The notes below the pieces were generated by a model. That model saw only the letters and a list, made by a program, of their open reading frames with translations, was not told the DNA's origin and made no database searches. A program made the translations under genes and the position numbers. A stretch of DNA of 64,000 nt, taken from contig NC_089723.1 in assembly GCF_035083965.1 (NCBI RefSeq), positions 34,413,193-34,477,192 of the forward strand, given 5' to 3'. The stretch comes from Branchiostoma lanceolatum. Taxonomy: Eukaryota; Chordata; Leptocardii; Amphioxiformes; Branchiostomatidae. This document shows positions 9,826-21,900 of this stretch, piece by piece (within the stretch, counting starts at the first letter, position 1; the number at the start of each line of letters is the position of its first letter).

Positions 9826-12800
9826 GGTGTAGAAAACCTGACTCCTGCGTTTCCGAAGTGAAGAAAGGGTGGAACTTCGCACACGGCTGCTGAACAATCA
9901 CCTGCAGAAATAATACACGACTTACATGTAGGTCAGAGAGAATGGAGAATGCCTGGACGATAGAGTTGACAAAAGACGCAGATAATCCTAGAAACTGTCA
10001 ATCAGGCTTCCGTCGTTATTAGTGGTGAAGAGGGAGGGGAGGATTATACAGGAAGGATTATCAATGGTTAGAAACGACCGACATTTGTAAATATTCACTT
10101 TTGTAACACGGGGAAGACAAGTATGCGGTTGCTTTTAGAAGTTTGGTGTCTTTTACTTTTGTGATGAATAAGAAATAGATAAGGAAGATAAGAGCCCTCC
10201 CTTCAAACAAAAGTTGTTGCTTTTTATCTTGACTCCAGAATGATATTTGAACATTGGCCATGGCGATCTTGCTGTGACCTGCTGTACTTAGCTGAGTTTG
10301 GCAAAAATGCACAATAAAGGTCTTCATCTATTCATTCATTATATCGGAATATTTTGCCATTATTCTCTACCTGTGTGACAACGGTAACATCAGTGTTGAC
10401 GAATACTTCTTATCATACCCGTTGAATTGACTTTTTGACGACTGTAGGCGCTTGTGTCTATATACCATGTATGAGGTGTGCCAGCGTCGTGCACGGCGAC
10501 TGTAAACAAACAAAGCTAAACAAACAGGGAACTCTTTCAAAACAGCACTGCCCATCATTGTATCTGCCAATCTCAACGACAATATTCTAAGTATTGAACA
10601 AACAAAACAAAAGGAAAGGTAATTTTTCTTCTCCGCACTTGGTATCAACGGTAATGAGGTCTCAAAAGGCTTGTCTGATTAGAAATTTTCAGACTGGCCA
10701 ACCGAGGACACGCCCAAACGAGTCGGTTACGGCACATAACTGTTTGTAAGGGGAGTGAAGGAGGCTCAACTGTGAATGGGGACAACATTGCAAGTCTTGC
10801 ATGAAAAGAGGAATAATCTTAATGAAACGTGTGAAAGGAGGGTATTTAAGACAGTACACCGCTCTATTCACTTCCCAAATACACTTAGTATGGTTATCGA
10901 AATCTTTGTTATTGCAATATAAAAGAATGGTTGAAAAGTCTGGGAGCATGTCTTCATTTCATCGGACACAACGCAACACACTTATAAGAAGAGCGTACTC
11001 TAAATCTACGTGCAAATTTCTCAACGTCTAAACTTTGGGGGAATCGGGGGGGGGTATCTGTTATGGGAGTAGTTATGAAGCCCTTAGTGGCGTCTATGTG
11101 GTTGAAACAACGTGTAGCTATCAGTATCACGTATGCACAAACTAAGTTCCAAAGTTCATCCATTTCATAGATTATAATCAACCGCCGTTTCCAGCGACAG
11201 CCATTTTGAAATTATGCAACAAGTTGAACAACGGTCTTTGCTTCAGATATGGAAAAGCCAACCTAAACCATAGTAGAAATGCTTTCAAACGGCAAAAATC
11301 GACTTCCATCTGTTTTTCCCGCTTAGGTGTTTATTGCCTTGATTGTGAATGGACGTGCGGCTCATAGTGCAAATTCCATGGTCGCCAGGACCCGACATCA
11401 TGCATGTTGACTTTACCAGATAGATCAAACTAATATGGATAAACCTTTGACTGGACAAACCTTGGTAATGCGTTACCTGACAAGGTATTCCGATAGAACA
11501 CACATTGGAACAACGTTCCAAACAGAGATACCTGTTAACTATTAATAACGGTTTAACCAATGTACTTTTACAAGTGGTAACGGAGTTACACATACTGCAG
11601 GTAGAAAACGACTTCCGTAAAATCATTCAACAGCCTTCTTTTTATCAAGTCTGAATCGTAAGCAGTGAGGTTTCATACTAAGCTTTTGAGGACAAAGCAT
11701 TTTTTGACGACAAAGAACACTGGGCACAGTTTGATTTTCCTGATAAAATGAAATGAAATGCATAGCTGCAACATGAACGACTTAGACCGGCAATCAGGTA
11801 ACAGTCAAGGATCTACTGCTATTGCGTTTAGACCTCAGGCCACATCCTTCTCAGGTACGTTATATAACAACAAACATATTCATGTACATGACTCGCAATC
11901 CTATAATTACGAAGACCGTTACATTCAGGTCAGGTGGATAAAGGACCCATGAAGCAAATTCACCTGCTTTCGGACACACCAATCAATCGATCGTATTTGT
12001 TTGAGCAAGTCTGGTCATAAATCTGCAGCAATTTGACCACATACAGGTTAGTGTCTACATGTAGGATACATCTACCATACGTTTGTAACTCGCGAATGCT
12101 GATTTACGTACCTTGCTATGTGTAGACTTGAGTAGCGTCACGGAAGGGGACTCTCAGTAACACCTGAAATGACCTACCGAACGGAAAATCAGACGTTTTC
12201 TATTTGTGTAGTGTATCAATCCGCGATCTAGCCATCAATCCATGGCAACCTTTTACGCAAGGCAAGAAAGTACCCAAATGCTGTAAAAACAGTCATATAT
12301 ATATTTGGGTGAGTAGACACTGGTGAGTCCAGCGGTAAGCTTTCTTGTGAGGGGCGTCGCGGTGCGCGCATTGGTGACGGACTACTTTCCCTCGTGGAAG
12401 AAAGGGGAGACAAGTTTTGGCGTGACGTGGTTGCTGCATGGTACATACAGAACCGTATCAATGAACCACACTTTTTCTGGGTTCACTGAAAGGTTAAAGT
12501 TACCCGACTTTGTTTCATCCAACAGATCAAGCACGCTTAGGAAAAATGGTTAAAACAATGGGCATGGCCATCCTATATATTTACATTGCCACATTTCAAC
12601 CCCCTCTTCCCCCAAATCAGTACCTCGGCCATTCAATGACGATAACGACGTATTGTAAATAGGACAATTAGGTGCTACATAGTAAATACCAAAGTAAAGT
12701 AAGTACTAGTAATAGTAAATAAAGACATTACGTTTATGTCTGAATGTATTGTATGGATATTCCATCATGCATATATGTCATTGCGAGTGGCCACGCCCTT

Positions 12801-13380
12801 AACGAACCTTTGAAAGATGTATACGCCCTAGCCACAGATGCAAGTGGTCTCTATACATAAGGGTGTGGTTTTCGAGTACTTCAAGCGAGGAAACGTCCAG
12901 TCGGACGGTGATTACTCATTGCACAAACAACGTTGTCCCATTGCAGAACGTACGATATATAGACATGTATGAAGTGTTGGAAGGGCGATTAAAGTGACAG
13001 TACCACCACAACCGACTATCTAACATTATGCCATACCAATGTATATGTATATACTCGACAGAATGCTGTTGATAGAAAGAAAAAAACGTTTCCTTTCATA
13101 GAACAGGCCTCCATAGAAATCTGACACTGTTGTTGTGTGCGGTATCCAAAATACTATCCGGGTCAGCTGTCATAAGTGACAGCCCTTGTTTTTGTTTGAC
13201 CGCGGCAGTGATGTCTGAATAGAATAGATGGTTAATAGATGGAATGCATGGTAAAACCTTGTCCTTGGATTACTCTGACTTTCTATAAGGAACGATTATG
13301 CGTATCAGTACATGATAAGTCGTTGCAATAAAATATGGACCGCATTTAAAGTCTGTTTTTGGCTTGTTCTTGTGGCTACA
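9826..13380. other. Scramblase A 5' flank and gene-free stretch
   Basis: No exon could be supported. The start exon of scramblase A continues as 5' UTR beyond 9825, and a donor-like minus-strand site near 12113 (AAG/GTACGT) might belong to a further 5' exon. The rest is unremarkable unique-looking sequence with short shadow ORFs. Confidence 0.45.
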
Positions 13381-13562
13381 CAGCAGTTCTTGCATGTACA
13401 GCCAGGGGGCTTAGTGCGGTTTGTGTTCATTGCCTCCACCAGGCCTTCCCAGGTTCATTGGAAGGTTAACATTTCCCAGTCGAAAACCTATGATGGCCAA
13501 ACTCTCCTGGCAAATATTCTCCCTATAGCCGGTGTAGTTTATAATAGTCGGGTAGACTAGTA
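13381..13562 (+). repeat. Dispersed repeat Y (GCCAGGAGAG arms), copy 1
   Basis: GGAAGGTTAACATTTCCCAG, then GAAAACCTATGATGGCC, then CTCTCCTGGCAAATATTCTC. Related copies lie at 31096-31260 (inverted) and 49700-50075. Copies 2 and 3 keep GCCAGGAGAG/CTCTCCTGGC-type inverted arms. Confidence 0.7.
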
Positions 13563-13735
13563 GGTGCTAACCATCTGACTAGATAAAATCTGCTATTTCT
13601 GACTGCCTTGTTGTCTGAGAGACTGATTCAGTGTAGGAGGACTGTGTGCAGTTGACGGAATAGTATTGGTTGTTTCAACACGAGCTATAATTCTTCTACC
13701 GTTTGTATTCAAAGCCATATATTATCAGGTGTATG

Positions 13736-13936
13736 CTGGCCCTACTCTTAAGCATAGGTTAGGTTCCAGCTTGTTTTTGACAACTTTATAGGCATTTTCA
13801 TCCGGCTTTCTTTTTTGTCAGGGTTTCTTTTTGCCCGCCAGCCAAATGAAAGAAAACTTGACAAATAGAAATCCAATAAAAACGCCTAAAACGATGTCCA
13901 AAACACATCAAACTGGAGCCTAACATCTGCTTGGAG
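13736..13936. repeat. MITE with TTAGGTTCCAG arms
   Basis: The left arm TTAGGTTCCAGCTTG pairs with the right arm CAAACTGGAGCCTAA. Just outside lies ATCTGCTTGGAGA, the terminus shared by several other elements here. No coding capacity. Confidence 0.55.
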
Positions 13937-14236
13937 AGTATGCTGGTCTAGTGTACCACACATCCCTATATAGGCTAACTGAGAGAGTACCATTTGCAGT
14001 GCAGGGAATTTGAGTCAGTGATGAAAAGTAGCTATAGAAAATCTACAAAATAAATGAATGTCAATACTGCTCAAAGTACAGTAATCTGTTTATTGATATT
14101 TAGAAACCCATTAAAGTAAAATGTACACACATTAACAGTGTTAAAAATGGTCATGCTACTACTCTTATATTCACTACCATAACATCATAATTGCCTCGAA
14201 GGTCATGCATATCTAAAAAACATTATCTTCACCCAA

Positions 14237-14324
14237 TAGCCTGAGTATCATCCTCCGTAGTGACTGCTGGCTCAATGCTTGTCGCTTGCTAACCACAGAA
14301 CTACGGAGGATGGTACTCAGGCTA
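14237..14324. mobile_element. TAGCCTG MITE with exact 9-bp target duplication
   Basis: An 88-bp palindromic element, TAGCCTGAGTATCATCC to GGATGGTACTCAGGCTA, flanked by TTCACCCAA at 14228-14236 and 14325-14333. Confidence 0.85.
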
Positions 14325-14333
14325 TTCACCCAA

Positions 14334-15937
14334 CTGAAGTGCATTGTTAATACAGCATTACTTAAGTGCTACAATAAAATACAAAAATGTCATTACTAGT
14401 ATTGTTAATATCATTCTATTGCATTCATGAATCTCACCACTAATAGTGTGCGTACAATATGAAAGCCTTACAACAACCAACAGCAGCAAAGCTTCACCAA
14501 CTTTATCAGCTCCGTAGAAATGCCAGGTTAATAACCATGTTCAAAGTATTCAGTTTTTCCATATTTTTTTTCTGTGCGGGGACACCATGTGTGACCTTGG
14601 CAGTGAAATATCTTTAAAACAAAGAACTTTGTTTTCTGTCAAACCTTTTGTTGATGAAAGTGATGCAAATTGTTGAATCATCATGTAGAGCGAGCTTCAA
14701 TGATTACCCTGTATGAAAAAAATGGCACACACACAGTTGTAGAGATACTTTCTTTCCACTTCAAGTCTCTTACAGAATGCACAGTTTGAAATCCTTTGAA
14801 CATGGTATCAAACTGGGCCGACCTCAGCTCCAGAGTTGCATTGTAGAGTCAAGAAACTTATTTACAACACAAAGTATCCTCAGTATGAGGGTTTGGTGTG
14901 AAGGGATTTCCTCTCACGCACATTATATTACTCAGAGTGCAAAATCCTACATGTACAGAATATGTAAGTTATAACGATACATCCGCATGTCTAAGTTGAA
15001 AGAACGGAATATCATTGCAGCAATGTCTCAATTATACCTCATAATATCCGACCATCCTGTAAAGTTAGGTAAATAAATGTAGACTAGCTTTCCTATTTTT
15101 GTAACTTTAAGTTGTAGCAACACCCACCATTCACCCAGTCAATTCTACAGCTTAGGGTTCACTTCCTTAAAAAACTCATGTAATTTGTTTCCAATTCCTC
15201 TTTTGTTTCTCTAATCTGTTTTGGTATTCAAAAGACATGTTAAGGCCATAACTGGACACTTGGAAATGAATGATCTTGAGTTTGGCATGACATATACATA
15301 TCTATTCAACCCCCTGAGTGTTTTTTATCAAGCAATTCTCTTTTTGAGTGTCACAAAATTACATTAAAAGTACATGTAGAAGATCTTAAACATATGTTTC
15401 CAATTTGACATTATGATTTGATGTACATTTGCCCTGAGCTACAGAAGCTGCTGGAATGTGGTAAGTTGTAAGTGGTAATCCCCAAGCAGATGTGGAAAGG
15501 CAAAATCGTAATGTTTCTCAAGCTCACCTTGCTACATCTGCGGCATAACGTATTAGATAAACTCATTAACAGCCTAACAGGTACAGGGAGGGGCAAAGAA
15601 AACGATTCTGCTCTTTTTTGTAGAAAGGCCTGCTGCTCCACGGCAGCGGGAGATTGAGGAACGTTACAATTTTGCCTTTGAAAATCTGCTTGGAGATAAG
15701 TATTAGTACTAGTCCAGTACAAAGAGGGAGGTGGACATGTGGGCGAGACTTCGGTTTGGAAGTAGACGACATTTTCCAAGATAAAATTGCATGCATTAGT
15801 GTTAACTCTAAAGTACCTTAAACCACACACCTTGCTCAAGTCTACGTCTTGTGTTAGATGTACAATTTCTCTACAGTAACATACAGTGGGATGTCTACTC
15901 CTCTACACAAAAGGCCCCTTTTGTTGTCTTTGTCCAT
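14334..15937. other. 3' flank, probably 3' UTR, of scramblase B
   Basis: No protein-coding exon seen. The stretch lies directly downstream, on the minus strand, of the scramblase B distal stop. A minus-strand AATAAA (plus TTTATT near 14091) is a possible poly(A) signal, which would make the 3' UTR about 1.85 kb. An isolated CTGCTTGGAGA motif lies near 15682. Confidence 0.35.
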
Positions 15938-15976
15938 TTAGCCGCTGTCTCCGTTGTACTCAAAGTACATGAAATC
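15938..15976 (-). CDS. PLSCR: Scramblase B last exon, distal version
   Basis: After the acceptor CCTATGACAG in phase 0 it encodes [12 protein letters not shown] and TAA. The FEYNG tail resembles the single last exon of scramblase C (FEYNGNNQ), suggesting this version is the one shared by B and C. Confidence 0.85.
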   Translation of the reverse strand, partial: DFMYFEYNGDSG

Positions 15977-18900
15977 CTGTCATAGGAAAAAAAGAAGGAA
16001 ATTAACATGATGAAGGAATCAGTGCTAACATTACCAGTATCAATACGCGGCATATACATAATATATTATAACATCTACTAACATAATTCCACCGGGCTAC
16101 ACAATTCCACTACCCTGAAACATAGTGATAAGATACATCCAAACAGATCTCAACCCAACTTCTCCCAGTATAATGCACTCCTGTATATCTAAACTGTGCA
16201 TACCTGAGTGCTGCTGCACTAGAGATCTCTGAAACCCATTGTTTTTCAAAGTAGCAAATTTATGTAACCCGACGGATTGATGTTAATGGAGGTTACATGC
16301 ATGGGTATGGCAACAAGAGTTATTTTCATATTTCATCATTACACTTATTCTCCCCTCCCTCACTAAATTGTTACTACGTGTATTCTATGAAGTTAAAAGG
16401 TTGGAGGATAGACCTTATCTGAGCGTTGTTGAAGAAGAGATTTTCACTGGTTGTCCGAATGCTCAAAGTACATGAAATCCTGCGATAGGAGAAGAAAGGT
16501 GAAGTGGATACCGAGGAAAAAACACAATAGGAATATGGAAAGGATTATCAAGCAAGGTCTGACTCAATGAAGAAAAGGCACTGTCATTTGGACAAAGAGA
16601 GCCTGGAGTTAAGAAAAAGGCTATCTGTATATAGTACAACTACAATCCTTTGACTCTATAGAACAGAAATTGCACTGCTGTTTCTTTAGAATTACTTGTT
16701 TCTAAATGATTGATTCCATAATTGATAACAAAAAAAGTATTCTTATGAATCGTGATGGACTTATTTACAACATATTGGGAGACAAATACTTACAATGAGC
16801 ATGGCTGCCCCAAAGAGCGTGGCCTTCAGCTTCACATCCAGGTCCTGGGGGACTGAGGAAACAAGGGCATTTCAAGTTTCTCAGACTACGAAGAGATGTA
16901 ACATCTACAAACATAATTCCACCAGCGTACATAATTCTGCCACCCTGAAAAGATACGTCCAAACAAATCTCCAATCCAACATCCCCCAGTATAATGTACA
17001 CCTTTATATCTAAACTGTGCATACCTGGGAGGTGCTGCACTAGAGATCTCTCAAACCCTATGTTTTTCAAAGTGACTGATTTAAGTAACCTTGCAATTTA
17101 ATATTCACGGAGGTTAGTTACTTGATTATATGTACTTCTCTCGGGTTGTTTTGTTGTTTTGGTACAAATGCCAGGAATCGAACCCATGACCTCTCAGTTT
17201 TCTGTCCCCTAGTCATTTACAACACACGGGTATGTGTAGGTATCACCCCGACCAATCGCTCGCATTGAAACTCAGATTCGAATCAGCCATTTCCCGACAA
17301 ATTCCTTTCTAAGTTGCGTTAACGACTAAATCTGACAAAATAAACTCGCCAGTGAGATGCTGGAAGGTGTCAGCTTTCCAGAGATGTTTCCCGATTGGCA
17401 ATGTTGGCACTTTGGAAGCAATACGAAGTGGCCGCGATTTAACCGTTTACAAAAAAATAGTTTCTACTACTTTTCTTTGAACGTTAAATCACGGTCACTT
17501 TGTATTACTTCCAAAGTGCCAACATTGCCAATCTGAAAACATCTCTGGAAAGCTGACACCTTCCAGCATCTCACTGGCGAGTTTATTTTGTCAGATTTAG
17601 TCGTTAACACAACTTAGAAAGGAATTTGTCGGGAAATGGCTGATTCGAATCTGAGTTTCAATGCAATCGATTGGTCGGTGTGTAGGTATGTGTATACAGT
17701 CTGAGGAGCAGGATGCCATACAATCCAAACGTCTATTCAAATCCCACATCGTTTACTGACTGTACTAAGCTCCATACAATCCATATATACTCACAGGTCA
17801 TGCTGAAGTTGCTGGCCTTGGTGAAACACTCCTGGACGAACCCTGCGTACTGACGAGTCACTGCCCCAACTTTGGTGACTCCGTCCGTCCCAAGGATCTG
17901 TAGGACACGATTCATGTACTGTAAATCTTGAAACTTTTGGGGAGATTCTATTTTTGCAGTGACGTCTCCACTGCGAATTCATGACCCGGCAAATATGTCT
18001 TTCTCGTATGATTACTGTACTACAGAATTGTTTCAACTGCAAATATCAAACATCGCAAAAAAACTCCTTTTTCCTCCTACCGGTATATCAAATCACCCCA
18101 GAGTAAATGAAATTACAGTATATCATCAGCACAACCATGATCCTTAAAGTTAATTCTACTATACTTTCCAAGGCTCACAAGTTTGTTTGTTTTTTTCTTC
18201 TCTTCCTATACTACAATAAGACACCAACTGTTTGATATCTGCTTTTGCTTCTTTCCATTTGTAATGTATAAAGACTTCATACTACAAACTATAAGCTGGT
18301 TTGTACTGAGCATGTGCAGCATGGTGAATTGTGGGTAATAGGGCAAAGTTTAAATCCCCACAGGTCTGGACATGGTATCAAGCATGGTTTAGAAAAAAAA
18401 AATGTGGACAAGTTAGAGGTCTTCACTTTTGACCTTGTGCATGCACATTTCAGCCCGAGAACCTGATTATGTCCAGTTTGAAAACAAAGCGAGGTGAAAA
18501 CCTACATTGAAGTCCACATCACAGGTGCAGCACGGGCCAGCCCACACACAGCAGGGGCCCCAGATCTTGAAGATCTCGTCCCGCTGACCGTTCATCACAC
18601 TGAAGTGGGGCTTCCACTTAGATCCCCTGGAAATAAAGCAATGCACATGTAATAAACTAATATCAGCATTAGGGAAAAGAGTATGGAAGTTAAACACACA
18701 ACACCACTACCAGCGGACTAGCCCCCTGATGTAGCCACTGTCACAAATGTTTGGGCCAAGGGCTACAAAAATGGAGCTCGGAGATGGGCATCACCCCTAT
18801 GCGTCTTATCAAGACCTTTGGATACTTTACAGGGCTCTCCCCAGAAATTTTTAGGGGATTGGTGCTCCCATTTTTAATAGAGGGCGCGAAGCACCCTAAA

Positions 18901-21900
18901 GTCGCGCGTAGCGCGATAAGGAGGGGGGGAGAGGTATGTAGAGGGGGGGGATTCCCCCCCTTTCCAAATTAGAAGCTATTGCATTTTGGCCATCTTAATT
19001 GCAATTTGAGGCCTTCTCCTGGAACTTGAGCTGTAAATCTTACAGAAATAAGAGACAGAAAATCTGTTGCATTTTGCCTTTATAAATTGCAATTGGAAGC
19101 TTTCTCCTGCAACTTAGGCTGTGAATGTTACAAACTAAATATAGGATCAGAAGATCAAGCCCAAATTGTTTTAAATTATTATCAAAATTAGGTTATTTAA
19201 AAAAAAATTATTTAAAAAAAAAATAAGAAAAAGTAATGACTATTCATGCAATTATGTAATGAATTTGAAATAAGAATTAGAAATTTATGCCAGTAGAACA
19301 TTATTCATTAGTATAGAGCACATTCAATAAAAACCATTTAAAAAAAACTTAATAGGTTTTGCTATTTATTTAGTAAAATGCCCCGCCAAACTTCGTCCAA
19401 TTCCGCCTGGTTTGGAAGGGTATACCAGGAAAATTAACCGAATGTTGCCATCAGAAAATGCTCGGTTAATTTTTCAAAATCAATAATGTTACAATCACCC
19501 CAAAACTGCTCCAGTTATCGTCACAAAATGCGATCCATGCCTAAACTGTGTTAGGGGATTTCCCGCCATGTGATCACATGATATCTTGCATAAACCAATC
19601 AGAGCACATGTTTTCATGACGCGGACCAATCAGCGCTTAGATTCATGCATATCAATGAGTAAACAAGATGGCCGCCGGATTGCCGCCGGATTGCCGCTAG
19701 CGAGGGTAATTTGAAGTCAACCCCCGGCGTGAATTACGACTTGTCTACGCTACCAAAGCAGAATTTTCACGGGAAAACAATGAAAGGAATAGATTCTCCG
19801 CCGAATACGACCACAAATGACGGCAAATCGGGGCAAATCACAACGTAGGGGCTGAAATGCTCGGCCGAAAATCGTGTTTTCCTTCACGTATTTTTGCTGG
19901 CTTTCTCTGAAACAGGTTTTTAAGGAAATCAATGCATGTCAAAGGCACCGATATCCATTGCTTGCAAGCATAACAATGACAAGAAACAAAGGAGTGTGAT
20001 TACCCAACGGTAGGTGGCGTCCCCACGCCCGTAAGTACAATACAAAACCAAACTTGTGGTGACTGTGTTTCGATAATTATTTTCCGATTTCTCGGCAAAG
20101 TATGTAGCTGTTATGTAGCGGTCGGGAGTTACTAGTCGGGAGTATCGACGCCGATCCAATTTTTCGCTATTTTTTATCTACAAAAATACAAAGAAAAGAC
20201 CCTAAATTTGAAAATTTTGGGAGAGGCGCTGGGAATTTTGAGAGAGGCGCAGCGCCCTTGCAACATTGCGTAGGGAGAGCCCTGCTTTAACATGTAATAT
20301 ACATATAGAATATAACATGGTGTATTCCGTATCACACAAAGGTACCAGCCCAAGGGTAATGTGGCATACACTGTGTTGTATTTTATTTATGTCACACCAA
20401 ATCACACATTTTAATGTGAAATGTGCCAGGAGTTCAAAAAATTTGGTGTCTTCAAATTAAAAACTTGCAACAACAGCAATTCCAACATCCAAATCAAGTA
20501 TTTGAATTTTAGGCAGCGGTGCACTTGAAGTGATTCTATGGAAGCCCACGTGATACAAGTAGAAGCCCGCGTGATAACCCAAAATATCTGTATCAGATGT
20601 TATCACGGCCCAGGTATGATAATAATGTTACATCCACAAGAACAACAGAAAAAAAATTCAATATACATCACGTATAAGCCTGATATTTTAACTACTGTAG
20701 TCTGTTATCTGTTACATGGCGCATAAAGAATCATTACAAATATTCGTAACAAGGCAAACTACGTACAGCTGGCGCACGATTCCTATCTGCTGTCCAACAG
20801 GAGCCTCCACAGTGACCTCAAAGGCACAGCAGTCACAGCATCCAGCACACCAGCAGCACCCGGCACAGCATTTGAAGTCACGGTGGACTCGCATCACCTC
20901 CTGCAGTGGACAAGTCATATAGTGTTAAAGTTAGTTAATTGTGTGATTTGTGACTTGGTGTGACATAAATAAAATAATCTTACAAGTACGCAGTACGCAC
21001 GATCTTGATGATTTTAAAAGACGTTTATGAAGAATTTATGTGTATACGTATATTATCAAAAATGCCATGTAGTGGAAAAATGTTACGTTTGCGGTTTTGA
21101 AAGCAAATTTTTTAATGGAGCCAACATGTAAATGCAACAAAATTCAGGCTGGTTAAAGCCTGCAGGTTGTGCAAATAAAGATCAATTCAATTTCAATTCA
21201 ATAAAGTCCTCCCGTGCCACTTGGTAGACCGTAGAGCCAATGGCGGCGCCCAGGTCCGTTTCGCAGCCCTTCAGCCACACAATTTTGTGCAAGTCTCTAC
21301 AGCAGGGGGCTAGTGCGCTGATAGTGATGTGCGTGTTTAAACTTCCATACTCTTTCCCAAATGCTGAGTGCTAAGCAGAGAAAGCAGTATGTACCATTTT
21401 TAATGTCTTTGGTACGTCCCTTGCAGCCAAGGGTTGAACTAACTACCTATTGTGTGCAAGGGGAACACTCTACCGACTAAGCCATTGCCCCGGTTGTTAA
21501 AAAATCAAAGTGACCATTGTTTTTTACCCAAGGTGGTACATGGACTACCATGCTTGCAAAATGGACATGACACTCATTTTGTTGATATGTATATTTATGT
21601 CAGGGTAGAGAGTGCAATCTGGCAAAATAGCTGATTCTGAGGCTACTATCAGTTGGGCTAGAGAGATATTCCCATATACATAGCAATGATATAAAGATTT
21701 ACTTGTGTCCAAATACTGGTATTTGTTTGTATCCCAGCAATAATGTTCCTTCACAATATACAAGACTCAGTATTACCTGTTGATTGTTGTCTGTGACATG
21801 GATGGTGAATTCACGCTGGTTTCCACACATGATCCTCATGCAGAAATCAGTTTCTGGATGAAATGAGAAAAGTACATTCACATTACTGTAAATTCATTTT

